Assembly (NCBI RefSeq): GCF_028609845.1 | Contig: NZ_CP063191.1 | Span: 248,001-312,000 of the forward strand | Direction of reading: 5' to 3' | DNA: 64,000 nucleotides | Origin: Corynebacterium heidelbergense | GTDB taxonomy: Bacteria; Actinomycetota; Actinomycetes; Mycobacteriales; Mycobacteriaceae | Shown: in pieces, positions 18,404 through 26,994 of the stretch | Layout of the letters: every line of letters begins with the position of its first letter | Position numbering within the stretch: the first letter of the stretch is position 1 | Notes under the pieces: generated by a model | The model's input: the letters and a program-made list of their open reading frames with translations, nothing else | Databases searched by the model: none | Told to the model about the DNA's origin: nothing | Program-made: the position numbers and the translations under genes

Positions 18404-19012
18404 ATGCCGATCCGGGTCGCTATCGCCGACGACGAGGAGCTAATAGCCAGCTCGCTAGGCACGCTGCTGTCCCTCGAAGAGGATATCGATCTGGTGCGAA
18501 CCTGCAGCTCCGGGGAGGAACTGGTGGCGTGGTGCGCCACTCACCCCGTGGACGTGTGTGTCGTGGACTTCCAGATGGGTGGCATGGACGGGGTAGACAC
18601 GGCGAAGCGGCTGCGAGCTCAGAACGAAAACGCCGCGGTCATGATCGTGACCAGCCACGCCCGGCCCCGGGGGCTTAAACGCGCGCTGCGGGCCGGTGTT
18701 CGCGGGTTCCTGCCCAAGACCGCGAGTGCTGAGGAATTCGCCGCGGCGGTCCGGACGGTTTACGGGGGGCGGCGTCATATAGATCCAGACGTTGCCGCAG
18801 CCGCCATAGACGCCGGAGAATCACCGCTCACCGACAGGGAGACGGAGCTACTGGAACTGGCGGGGCGGGGTAATTCGGTGGACGAGCTCGCCGCAAGCGT
18901 GCGACTGGCACCCGGAACCGTGCGGAACTACCTCAGCTCGGCAATGGCAAAACTCGGCGCGGCCAACCGGTTCGACGCCTACCAGCGCGCCCGGGAACGC
19001 GGCTGGCTCTGA
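18404..19012 (+). CDS. NarL/FixJ-family response regulator
   Basis: This 202-residue regulator has a receiver domain with acidic residues near D9–E11, phospho-acceptor D55 in VCVVDFQMGG, Thr/Ser in VTSHA and Lys in LPKTAS. A LuxR-type HTH follows (LTDRETELLELAGRGNS then VRNYLSSAMAKLGAANRFDA). It pairs with the adjacent HisKA_3 kinase. It likely controls the ABC exporter genes of the same module, possibly through the inverted repeat at 15161–15183. The HTH core NSVDELAASVRLAPGTVRNY is somewhat diverged from the usual NKEIA.L..S..TV..H. Confidence 0.92.
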   Translation: MPIRVAIADDEELIASSLGTLLSLEEDIDLVRTCSSGEELVAWCATHPVDVCVVDFQMGGMDGVDTAKRLRAQNENAAVMIVTSHARPRGLKRALRAGVRGFLPKTASAEEFAAAVRTVYGGRRHIDPDVAAAAIDAGESPLTDRETELLELAGRGNSVDELAASVRLAPGTVRNYLSSAMAKLGAANRFDAYQRARERGWL

Positions 19013-19116
19013 CTCTCGGCGGACCCGCGCGGCATGCAACGGGCACCGAAACTCTGGGCAAACGCTACGCAACGCACCGGGCCCCACCCACTTTTCCGCC
19101 ACTAAGCTAGGGACCC

Positions 19117-19965
19117 ATGAGCCACCTGCTGTCCCCCTTCATCTCGGGGGAAGAACTCCTCGCCGCCTACAACCGCGGCGAGCGCATGACCATCATCGAT
19201 TCCCACTGGGCGAAGTCCGAGAACAGCGCATGGGAAGCCTATGCGGGGCAGCACATCCCCGGCGCCATGTTCTGTAACCCCCTTCAACACCTCGCGGCCA
19301 TTCCCACCCGGGAGTACGGGCGAAACCCCCTGCCGAGCGTCAAGGACCTGCAGAAGAGCTTCGACGACTGGGGCGTGAAACAGGACCGGCAGGTCGTGAT
19401 CTACGATGCGGGCTCCAACCTCTACGCCGCCCGGGCCTGGTGGGTGTTCCGGTGGGCAGGGGTGGACAACGTGCGGATCCTCAACGGGGGGACGAAGGCG
19501 TGGGAGGCCGCCGGCGGGGACGTGGCCGGGGGCATCGGTGCGCTGCGGGGGCGGGGGGACGTCACCGTCAAACCGGGCAGCATGCCGCAGCTATTCATCG
19601 ACGACGTGGAGAGTTTCGCGGAGCACCATCTGCTCGTGGATGCCCGCGAGAATTCTCGGTTCACCGGGAAGAAGGAGCAGTTCGATCACCAGGCCGGTCA
19701 TATTCCCGGTGCCGTCAATATTCCGGTCAAGGAATTTCAGGACGCCAATGGCACGATCGCTGGGCCCGAAACCGTTCGCGACGTGCTAAGCCGCCACGGG
19801 ATCACGGACGGGCGTAGCGTGGCGGTCTACTCCGGCTCCGGGCTGCACTCCTCCCTGTTCCTGGCGGTGATGGAATACGCGGGGATTTACGGGGCCCGCA
19901 ACTTCATTGGCGGCTGGTCGCAGTGGTCGGCCATCCCCACCAAACCGATCGTTCGGGGGGAGTAA
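19117..19965 (+). CDS. Thiosulfate sulfurtransferase-like protein lacking the catalytic Cys
   Basis: This 282-residue protein has two tandem rhodanese domains, as in 3-mercaptopyruvate/thiosulfate sulfurtransferases (SseA). Domain 1 is recognisable by YAGQHIPGAMFCNP and domain 2 by LVDARENSRFTG and HQAGHIPGAVNIPV. In domain 2 the active-site loop that normally reads Y-C-G-S-G reads AVYSGSGLHSSLF, so the catalytic cysteine is Ser (codon TCC). Sulfur transfer by the usual persulfide is therefore unlikely at this site. It may be a binding or regulatory pseudoenzyme, or use another residue. It is in tandem with a small membrane protein gene starting 12 bp downstream. Confidence 0.85.
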   Translation: MSHLLSPFISGEELLAAYNRGERMTIIDSHWAKSENSAWEAYAGQHIPGAMFCNPLQHLAAIPTREYGRNPLPSVKDLQKSFDDWGVKQDRQVVIYDAGSNLYAARAWWVFRWAGVDNVRILNGGTKAWEAAGGDVAGGIGALRGRGDVTVKPGSMPQLFIDDVESFAEHHLLVDARENSRFTGKKEQFDHQAGHIPGAVNIPVKEFQDANGTIAGPETVRDVLSRHGITDGRSVAVYSGSGLHSSLFLAVMEYAGIYGARNFIGGWSQWSAIPTKPIVRGE

Positions 19966-19976
19966 ACTCCCGGAAC

Positions 19977-20405
19977 ATGTCCCGTCGCATCCTGTGCCTG
20001 CTGTGCGTGGTGTGGATGCTGCTGGCCGTCACTGGCTTGCCGCGGGTGATCGGTAGCGTGGCTGTCCACCAGATTGCCGCAACGTACTTCCTCATACTGC
20101 TGGCACTACAGGCGCTGCCCTTGTTGATGACGCATCACGGTACCTATGGGCACAGGCTGCACCCAGTCAACGTGTTCTACGGGGCGATGGCGCTCGCGGG
20201 CATAGTGGGCACCTTGCTGCTGGCCCTGGCCTTCGGCATCGGGGGAGGGCCCGGGTTGACGATCATCGCGGGGGCCCTGCTGTTCACCGGGGTGGTGGGG
20301 TCCGCGGTCTTGGCGTTCTTCGCCACCCCGTGGAGGGATTGGACTTTCCCACAGCGGGAGCGCGAATACCTAGCGCGGTTCGGGGGACCGGATCGCAGGA
20401 GGTGA
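19977..20405 (+). CDS. Small integral membrane protein, unknown
   Basis: This 142-residue protein is read from the ATG at 19977 (MSRRILCLLCVVW). It has four hydrophobic helices: residues about 5–25, 33–52, 70–95 and 100–122. A charged C-terminus (WRDWTFPQREREYLARFGG) ends it. It follows the rhodanese-like gene by 12 bp, so the two are probably cotranscribed. I recognise no family and propose no function. It ends just before the promoter and riboswitch region of gcvP. Confidence 0.6.
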   Translation: MSRRILCLLCVVWMLLAVTGLPRVIGSVAVHQIAATYFLILLALQALPLLMTHHGTYGHRLHPVNVFYGAMALAGIVGTLLLALAFGIGGGPGLTIIAGALLFTGVVGSAVLAFFATPWRDWTFPQREREYLARFGGPDRRR

Positions 20406-20482
20406 GTCCTGCTCTGCCTAGGGATCTGTCCCATTCGCCCGCTATCATTGGTCGCAACAACTTCACAACACGCCGCTATCAG

Positions 20483-20659
20483 CCACGGTGGGAGAGGCCC
20501 GGACGTTTCAGCGCCGGCCGCCGACGGAGCAAACTCCTCCCCGAGCCAATCTCTCAGGCCCCCGTACCGCCGTGGCAAGGCAACTCTGGAAAGACCCGCG
20601 CGCCGTCGTCCGCGCGCGAGCGCCGAAGGAGCACAAACTCTCAGGTACCGAAGACAGAG
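20483..20659 (+). promoter_or_regulatory. Tandem glycine riboswitch
   Basis: Two glycine aptamers in series lie in the gcvP leader. Aptamer 1 spans 20483–20575, closed by CCACGG/CCGTGG, with GGGAGAG, GCCGACGGAGCAAA and TCTCTCAGG. An 8-nt linker (20576–20583) follows. Aptamer 2 spans 20584–20659, closed by CTCTG/CAGAG, with GGAAAGACC, GCGCCGAAGGAGCA and ACTCTCAGG. The paired conserved cores and the short linker are diagnostic of cooperative tandem glycine riboswitches, which usually switch on glycine cleavage genes when glycine is abundant. Confidence 0.9.
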
Positions 20660-20663
20660 CGGG

Positions 20664-20709
20664 GAGGAACGTTTCGACGCGCCCGACGGACCCGAAAAGA
20701 AAGTTCCTC
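20664..20709 (+). promoter_or_regulatory. Putative expression platform of the glycine riboswitch
   Basis: GAGGAAC (20664–20670) and GTTCCTC (20703–20709) form a perfect 7-bp inverted repeat between the second aptamer and the gcvP ATG at 20715. The 3' arm sits 5 bases before the ATG, where the ribosome binds. No T-run follows, so control at translation initiation is more likely than termination. The exact switch is inferred. Confidence 0.5.
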
Positions 20710-20714
20710 AGCCC

Positions 20715-23663
20715 ATGGCTTCAGCTCACGATGTTTTTGCCACCCGCCATATCGGCCCAAATCCCGCCGATACCAGGGAGATCCTGTCCAGCCTTGGTTT
20801 CGACACCGCCGCCGACCTGGCGGACGCAGCCATCCCCCGCAGCATCAAGCAGCAGGGCCCCATCGGGCTTCCCCCAGCCCTCGACGAGGTGGAAACCCTC
20901 GCCGCTCTCCGGCGCTTCGCCGCTAAGAACGTCACTAAGAAACAACTGATCGGGGCCGGGTACTACGACACCATCACCCCCGCAGTGATCCGCCGCAACG
21001 TCGTGGAAAACCCGGCGTGGTACACGGCCTACACGCCCTACCAACCGGAAATCTCCCAGGGTCGGCTCGAGGCCCTTCTCAACTTCCAGACCGCGGTGCA
21101 GGATCTGACGGGGCTCAGCACCGCCGGCGCATCCCTCCTCGACGAAGCTACCGCCGTGGCCGAAGCCGTCCAGATGATGGCCCGGGCCAACACCAAGGCA
21201 GCCAAGGCCGGGGGCGTGGTCCTGCTCGATGCCGCGCTCCACCAGCAGTCCCTGTCCGTCACGCTGGCGCGGGCGGAAGCGGCGGGCATCCCGGTGGAGA
21301 TCGTGGACGTCAACGAAGACACGGAACTACCGGAGAACCTCGTGGGCGCCGTCATCTCCAACCCCGGCAGCACCGGCCTCGTCCGCGACATCTCCGGCAC
21401 CATCGAAGCAATCAAGTCCGCCGGCGGCCTCGTCACGGTGGCGTGCGACCTCATGGCCCAGGTCCTTGTGGCCTCCCCGGGTTCCCTCGGGGCGGACATC
21501 GCCGTTGGATCCGCGCAGCGGTTTGGCGTCCCTCTCTTCTACGGCGGCCCCCACGCTGCATTCATGGCCTGCACGGACAACATGCAACGCAAGATGCCCG
21601 GGCGCATCGTGGGTGTGTCCAAGGATGCAGAGGGCGCCCCGGCCTACCGCCTAGCCCTACAGACCCGCGAACAGCACATCCGCCGGGACAAGGCGACCTC
21701 CAACATCTGCACCGCCCAGGCGCTCCTCGCCGTTATCGCCGGCTTCTACGCCGTCTGGCACGGCCCCGCCGGCCTGCGCACCATCGCCACCGCCATTCAC
21801 GCCCGCGCCGTCGCCCTGGCAGTTGGGCTCTCCGAAGCGGGCCTGACCCTCGCCCACGACACCTTCTTCGATACCGTCACCGTGGACGCCTCCCGCCTCG
21901 GCGGATCGGACGCCGCCCTGGCCGCAGCCTGCGACGCGGGTTACAACCTGCGGCGGGTCGACGACACCTTCGTGGGCATCTCCGTGGGCGAATCCACCAC
22001 GGACGCGGACATCGCCGAAATCATCCGGGTTCTCGCCGGTGAGCACACCACGGTGCACTCCGAAGGCTTCGACCTAACCCAGGGGCCGCTCGGCGAGACC
22101 GGGGTGCTGCGGGAGGACAAGATCCTTACCCACCCCATCTTCACCACCCTCACCTCCGAGACACAGATGATGCGTTACCTGCGGATGCTCGCAGATCGCG
22201 ACCTTGCCCTCGATCGCACGATGATTCCCCTCGGCTCCTGCACCATGAAGCTCAACGCCGCTGTGTCCATGGAGCCCATCACCTGGCCCGAATTCGCCGG
22301 CATCCACCCCCACGTCCCGGTCGAGCAAGCCGCCGGGTGGCTGGAACTCATCGCCGATCTCGAGGAGCGGCTGGCAAAGATTACGGGATACGCGCGGGTA
22401 TCCGTGCAGCCCAACGCCGGCTCCCAGGGCGAATTCTCCGGCCTGCTCGCCATCGCCCGCTACCACCGGGCCAACGGTGATTCGCAGCGCACCAAGATCC
22501 TCATCCCCACCTCCGCGCACGGCACCAACGCCGCCTCCGCCGCCCTGGCCGGCCTGAAGGTCGTTGCCGTGAAGTCCGCCGAGGACGGGTCCATTGACCT
22601 GGATGACCTGGACAATCAACTGGACAAGCACGGTGCCGAGATCGCGGGCATCATGATCACCTACCCCTCCACCCACGGGGTGTACGAGGAGCAGGTCCGC
22701 ACCGTCTGCGACAAGGTCCACGCCGCAGGGGGACAGGTCTACATCGACGGGGCCAACCTCAACGCCCTCGTCGGCCTGGCCCAGCCCGGTGAGTTCGGCG
22801 GGGACGTATCCCACCTCAACCTGCACAAGACCTTCACCATCCCCCACGGCGGCGGCGGCCCCGGCGTGGGCCCGGTCTGCGTGGCGGAACACCTTGCCCC
22901 CTTCCTGCCCTCCGATCCCACTGCGGATCTGTCCGACAACGTGGATGCCGCTGGCCAGCCAGTATCTGCCGCGAAGTACGGCTCCGCCGGGGTGCTGCCC
23001 ATCACCTGGGCCTACATCGCGATGATGGGCGACGAAGGGCTCACCGAGGCCTCCCGCATGGCCCTGGTCAACGCCAACTACGTCTCCCAGCAGTCAGAGG
23101 ACTACTTCCCCACGCTGTACAAGGGTGAAAACGGGCTGGTCGCCCACGAGTGCATCCTGGATCTGCGCCAACTAACTAAGCGCTCCGGCATCACCGCGGA
23201 GGATGTGACCAAGCGGCTCATGGACTACGGATTTCACGCACCCACCCTTGCCTTCCCCGTCGCCGGCACCCTCATGGTGGAGCCCACCGAATCCGAGGAC
23301 AAGGGGGAACTGGACCGGTTCATCGAGGCCATGCGCAGCATCCACGCCGAGATCACGGAAGTACTAGAGGGGAAGGTGGCCGCCGAGGATTCCGTGCTGC
23401 GTCATGCCCCCTTCACCGCCTACTCCGTCACCCGGGATGATTTTGAGGACGCCATCAGCAGCGGCCACTTCAGCAGATCCCAAGCGGCCTTCCCAGTCCC
23501 CGGGCTACGCCACACGAAGTACTTCCCGCCCGTGCGCCGCATCGACAACGCCTACGGGGATCGCAACCTCGTGTGCAGTTGCCCCCAGATCGACGAATAC
23601 GCCATCAACGGGGAGGAAGCTGGCAAGGACACCGAGTACACCGGCGGGCCGATGGCCACCTAG
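20715..23663 (+). CDS. gcvP: Glycine dehydrogenase (decarboxylating), P-protein
   Basis: This 982-residue PLP enzyme of the glycine cleavage system decarboxylates glycine and passes aminomethyl to GcvH. The start is the ATG at 20715 (MASAHDVFATRHIGPN), the usual P-protein N-terminus. The open frame back to 20448 merely runs through the riboswitch. It is a single-chain P-protein with both halves, like the E. coli enzyme. The C-terminal half holds the PLP lysine in SHLNLHKTFTIPHGGGGPG, with DGANLNALVGLAQPGEFGG and SCTMKLNA upstream. It is followed by gcvT and gcvH in the same direction and controlled by a tandem glycine riboswitch. Confidence 0.97.
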   Translation: MASAHDVFATRHIGPNPADTREILSSLGFDTAADLADAAIPRSIKQQGPIGLPPALDEVETLAALRRFAAKNVTKKQLIGAGYYDTITPAVIRRNVVENPAWYTAYTPYQPEISQGRLEALLNFQTAVQDLTGLSTAGASLLDEATAVAEAVQMMARANTKAAKAGGVVLLDAALHQQSLSVTLARAEAAGIPVEIVDVNEDTELPENLVGAVISNPGSTGLVRDISGTIEAIKSAGGLVTVACDLMAQVLVASPGSLGADIAVGSAQRFGVPLFYGGPHAAFMACTDNMQRKMPGRIVGVSKDAEGAPAYRLALQTREQHIRRDKATSNICTAQALLAVIAGFYAVWHGPAGLRTIATAIHARAVALAVGLSEAGLTLAHDTFFDTVTVDASRLGGSDAALAAACDAGYNLRRVDDTFVGISVGESTTDADIAEIIRVLAGEHTTVHSEGFDLTQGPLGETGVLREDKILTHPIFTTLTSETQMMRYLRMLADRDLALDRTMIPLGSCTMKLNAAVSMEPITWPEFAGIHPHVPVEQAAGWLELIADLEERLAKITGYARVSVQPNAGSQGEFSGLLAIARYHRANGDSQRTKILIPTSAHGTNAASAALAGLKVVAVKSAEDGSIDLDDLDNQLDKHGAEIAGIMITYPSTHGVYEEQVRTVCDKVHAAGGQVYIDGANLNALVGLAQPGEFGGDVSHLNLHKTFTIPHGGGGPGVGPVCVAEHLAPFLPSDPTADLSDNVDAAGQPVSAAKYGSAGVLPITWAYIAMMGDEGLTEASRMALVNANYVSQQSEDYFPTLYKGENGLVAHECILDLRQLTKRSGITAEDVTKRLMDYGFHAPTLAFPVAGTLMVEPTESEDKGELDRFIEAMRSIHAEITEVLEGKVAAEDSVLRHAPFTAYSVTRDDFEDAISSGHFSRSQAAFPVPGLRHTKYFPPVRRIDNAYGDRNLVCSCPQIDEYAINGEEAGKDTEYTGGPMAT

Positions 23664-23744
23664 CCGCCCCCGCTTCGCGTGCCCCCTTCTCCGCCAACCG
23701 CGCCCTCCGATTCCCTATCCTTCGAAAGGTCAGTGATCTCCCCC

Positions 23745-24899
23745 ATGACTGCCTCCCCCAAGCGCACCGCGCTCTACGACGTCCACGCCTCCCTCGGTGC
23801 CCGCTTCACCGACTTCGGTGGCTGGGACATGCCCCTGAAGTACACCAGCGAGCTCGACGAGCACCGCGCCGTCCGCGAGAAGGTGGGCGTGTTCGACCTC
23901 TCCCACATGGGGGAGGTGCGCGTCACCGGCCCGCAAGCCGCGAAATTCCTCGATCATGCCCTCATCTCCAAGCTCTCCGCCGTGAAGGTGGGCAAGGCCA
24001 AGTACTCCATGATCTGCCAGGAAGACGGCGGCATCATTGACGACCTCATCACCTACCGCCTCGCCGACGAAGAGTTCCTCGTCGTCCCCAACGCCGGGAA
24101 CGTCCCCGCTGTCGCCGAGGCCCTGCAGCAGCGGGCGGAGGCCTTCGACGTCACGGTGGCCAACGAATCCGAACAGACCTCCATGGTTGCCGTTCAGGGC
24201 CCGCAGGCCGTGGCCGTCATGCGGGAGATCGTGGACAACGTCGTGGAGGCGCCGGAGGCCTCGGGTGCCGGCTCCACGGTTGCTGAAGCCATCGAGGGGT
24301 TGAACTACTACGCCGCCTTCCGCGGGGTCACCGCCGGCCAGCCGGCCCTCATCGCCCGTACCGGATACACCGGTGAGGATGGCTTCGAGATCATCGTGCA
24401 CAACGACGGTGCCGCCGACGTGTGGGCTGCCGCCCTTGCCACGGCTCGCTCCCACGAGGGGCTGCCCTGCGGCCTGGCCAGCCGGGACACCCTGCGCCTG
24501 GAGGCCGGCATGCCCCTGTACGGCAATGAGCTGTCCCGGGAACTCACCCCAGTGGACGCCGGACTGGGCATCCTCGCCGCAACCAAGTCCAAGCCCGAGT
24601 TCGTGGGCCGGGAGGCAATCCTCGCGGCCAAGGAACAGGGCACCCAGCAGGTCCTCATCGGGCTGTCCGGTCAGGGCCGCCGCGCCGCCCGGTCCGGTTA
24701 CCCGGTGCACCTCAGCGGTGGGGATCAGATCGGCAGCGTCACGTCCGGGGCCCTATCGCCCACGCTCGGGCACCCGGTCGCGATGGCCTACGTCTCGAAG
24801 GGGGCTGTGGAAACCGGCGCCACTGTGGAAGTGGATATCCGCGGCAAGCGCCAGCCCTTCACGGTAGTGGAGCTGCCCTTCTACTCCCGCGAGAAGTAA
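23745..24899 (+). CDS. gcvT: Aminomethyltransferase, glycine cleavage T-protein
   Basis: This 384-residue folate-dependent enzyme releases ammonia from aminomethyl-GcvH and forms 5,10-methylene-THF. The family start TALYDVHASLGARFTDFGGWDMP is clear. Later landmarks are VFDLSHMGEVRVTGPQA, ARTGYTGEDGFEI (folate-site region), LRLEAGMPLYGNEL and the C-terminal beta-barrel. The ATG at 23745 is used. A GTG at 23733 sits closer to AAAGG and could be the true start, adding four residues. gcvP ends about 80 bp upstream and gcvH follows 90 bp downstream, so the three are likely a unit under the glycine riboswitch. Confidence 0.96.
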   Translation: MTASPKRTALYDVHASLGARFTDFGGWDMPLKYTSELDEHRAVREKVGVFDLSHMGEVRVTGPQAAKFLDHALISKLSAVKVGKAKYSMICQEDGGIIDDLITYRLADEEFLVVPNAGNVPAVAEALQQRAEAFDVTVANESEQTSMVAVQGPQAVAVMREIVDNVVEAPEASGAGSTVAEAIEGLNYYAAFRGVTAGQPALIARTGYTGEDGFEIIVHNDGAADVWAAALATARSHEGLPCGLASRDTLRLEAGMPLYGNELSRELTPVDAGLGILAATKSKPEFVGREAILAAKEQGTQQVLIGLSGQGRRAARSGYPVHLSGGDQIGSVTSGALSPTLGHPVAMAYVSKGAVETGATVEVDIRGKRQPFTVVELPFYSREK

Positions 24900-24989
24900 G
24901 CCCCTTTCCCCGTCGCATCCAGCCCCGGGTCGTGGTTCCGGCGCTGGTATAAAGTTAACGAATCCCAACAACCCCCCATTGGAGAAGCA

Positions 24990-25373
24990 ATGACCGCGCT
25001 GCCCACCGACTACCAGTACTCCGAAGAGCACGAGTGGATCAACGCCTCCGCCGTCGCAGCAGGTGACACCGTTCGTGTTGGCATCACCCACATCGCCGCC
25101 GAGGCGCTGGGCGAAATCGTCTACGTGGACCTACCCGAGGTGGATACCGAGGTAGAGGCCGGCGAGGCCTTCGGCGAGGTGGAATCCACCAAGTCCGTCT
25201 CCGACATCTACGCTCCCGTCTCCGGCAAGATCACCGCCGTCAACGAGGCCCTGGAGGACAACGCCGGGCTGATCAACGAGGACCCGTACAACGAGGGTTG
25301 GTTGTACGAGGTAGAGGTCACGGAGCCCGGCGATCTCATGGACGCGGAAGCCTACGCTGCCGCTAACGAGTAG
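24990..25373 (+). CDS. gcvH: Glycine cleavage H-protein
   Basis: This 127-residue lipoyl carrier shuttles the aminomethyl group between GcvP and GcvT. It opens with YSEEHEWI and carries the lipoylation motif GEVESTKSVSDIYAPVSG with Lys68 as the attachment site. NEDPYNEGWLYEVEV follows, as in the family. GGAGAAGCA precedes the ATG. No lipA or lipB gene is linked in this window, so the lipoate must be added by enzymes encoded elsewhere. Confidence 0.97.
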   Translation: MTALPTDYQYSEEHEWINASAVAAGDTVRVGITHIAAEALGEIVYVDLPEVDTEVEAGEAFGEVESTKSVSDIYAPVSGKITAVNEALEDNAGLINEDPYNEGWLYEVEVTEPGDLMDAEAYAAANE

Positions 25374-25400
25374 CGCGGCCCCGCGCGGCGGGCTAGGTGG

Positions 25401-26918
25401 GTGGCTGTGAACGGTTCTCTCATTATTTTGGTTGCGGGCGTGGCATTGCTCCTCGCCGCGGCCGGGTTATTGTGGCGGTCTGGATCACGGACGATGCCAT
25501 CTCCCGCGCGCCCGAAACAACCTGACAATCGGCCAGTCACATCCTCCCGCAAACGCCGCCGAAAGACCTGGGCCGCCGCCCACGAAGCGGAATTCGCCCG
25601 GGAGGATAAAGAGCTGCCCCGGCAGTGGCCGAGCAGCATTATCACCGCCGTAGACCCGGAGCACACGGCCCCCGCCCGCGACGTGGTCAGCGGATTCTTC
25701 GAGGGCCACCCCCTTCACATCGCCGACGTGGGCGCGGGCACCCTCATGGCCATGCGGCGTGCGCAGGCCTCCGACGTGTCGGTGCACTACTCCCGACAAG
25801 AGGCGGTACCGGCGGGAATGCGCCGTTCCGAGCTGTTGGATCAGCCCCCGTACTTCGGCTACACCACCGATGTACGGGCCCTGGACCGCATGTTGGATTC
25901 CCGGGTGGAGGATGGCCTAGCAGCACTATCCGAGGTTGTCTCGGATGTCGTGTGGGGGGATCAGTGGCTCGTGTTACGGGTCTCGCGCCGCCTCGAGTTG
26001 AGCGTGTGGGACGCGATTGTGCCCCACATGGTGGTGCTCGCGGATGCTGCGATGGTGCTCCCGCCCACCACTACGACCACTGTCGTGGACCGCGAGCTCG
26101 CGGATCCCACCCGGCCACTGTTCCTCACGGACGTGCACATCGATCCGCCGGCCGCCCGCTCCGGCGAACAGCCCCAAGAACCTGCCGAGGCGGAGCGGGC
26201 GGGCGCTCCCCGCTCCTTCCTGCGGGCCGTAGCGGATGCGCCTGCGGGGGACAGGCCGTTGGGGGCCGAGGCTTTGGGGGACAGGCCGTTGGGGGCCGAG
26301 TCTGCCGGGCAGGGATTCGCCGGGGAGCCTGCTGCAGCAGCGGAGTCAGCGCAGCCAGTCACGGACGCCACGAGCACGGGCTCTGTGCGCCAGAATGACC
26401 AGGCCAGTGGGGGGAGAGCTGCCGCCTCCGAGGCGGGGGACTCCTCCGCGCAGGGGGCCGCAGAGGATAACACTCGGCCGGACGTCACCAGGCCCGTCGA
26501 CCCCCCGGAGTTCCCCAGCCGTTTTACCGCCCGCGCCGAGGGGAACACCGGGCACTTCGCCTCTTCCCGCATCGGCGACGATCTGGACACGCAACACCCC
26601 GAGATCCCCTCCATCGGGGAGGACCCTGACCACATCGACAGCCGGAACGCCGCAGGACAGCCCCGCGTCTATCGGGGAGAAGACACGGAGGCGACGATCT
26701 TCCAGGACGGGGAGAGTAGTGCCGTCCAACTCAGTCCCACCGCGGTGCGCCGGCGCTCCGAGGGGCAGCGGATGCGGGGAGGTCGGCACCGTGCCCCGGA
26801 GGCACGTCACGCCCGCCCCCGGCCCATCGAGCCGGTGGAGATCGAAGAGGACATCGAGACGGTGGATGGGGAGATAGTGCCACCGAGTAATCGGGGAGAC
26901 CTCCCCGAACAGGGGTAA
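25401..26918 (+). CDS. Membrane-anchored protein with long disordered tail, unknown
   Basis: This 505-residue protein starts at a GTG at 25401 (a second GTG at 25407 is equally possible). One N-terminal helix (SLIILVAGVALLLAAAGLLW) is followed by a basic stretch (SSRKRRRK). A folded region of about 150 residues comes next (DPEHTAPARDVVSGFFEGH through WDAIVPHMVVLADAAMV). After residue 230 it is Pro/Ala/Glu-rich and probably disordered, with a tandem 10-residue repeat (GDRPLGAEAL), an acidic middle and a basic end (RMRGGRHRAPEARHARPR). I recognise no family. It follows gcvH by 27 bp, so it may be read through from the glycine cleavage unit. Confidence 0.6.
   Translation: MAVNGSLIILVAGVALLLAAAGLLWRSGSRTMPSPARPKQPDNRPVTSSRKRRRKTWAAAHEAEFAREDKELPRQWPSSIITAVDPEHTAPARDVVSGFFEGHPLHIADVGAGTLMAMRRAQASDVSVHYSRQEAVPAGMRRSELLDQPPYFGYTTDVRALDRMLDSRVEDGLAALSEVVSDVVWGDQWLVLRVSRRLELSVWDAIVPHMVVLADAAMVLPPTTTTTVVDRELADPTRPLFLTDVHIDPPAARSGEQPQEPAEAERAGAPRSFLRAVADAPAGDRPLGAEALGDRPLGAESAGQGFAGEPAAAAESAQPVTDATSTGSVRQNDQASGGRAAASEAGDSSAQGAAEDNTRPDVTRPVDPPEFPSRFTARAEGNTGHFASSRIGDDLDTQHPEIPSIGEDPDHIDSRNAAGQPRVYRGEDTEATIFQDGESSAVQLSPTAVRRRSEGQRMRGGRHRAPEARHARPRPIEPVEIEEDIETVDGEIVPPSNRGDLPEQG
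26246..26300 (+). repeat. Tandem repeat, two identical 25-bp copies, 30-bp period
   Basis: The 25 bases at 26246–26270 recur without change at 26276–26300. They lie in frame within the 505-residue protein gene and encode GDRPLGAEA-type units in its disordered region. Identical copies suggest recent duplication and a potential for copy-number variation between strains. Confidence 0.85.
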
Positions 26919-26994
26919 TGCGATTCACACTGGGTCGGCTGAAGCTGCAAGACTGAACAACTAAACATTCCGACTAGTGGAAAAGAGCCGCTCC

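Noticed and set aside
20448..20714. N-terminal extension of gcvP from a GTG at 20448
   Set aside because: The extra 89 codons run through both glycine aptamers and give a low-complexity Arg-rich peptide; the P-protein family starts at the ATG at 20715.
20721..21242. 173-codon frame antisense to gcvP
   Set aside because: It only mirrors the strongly conserved P-protein frame.
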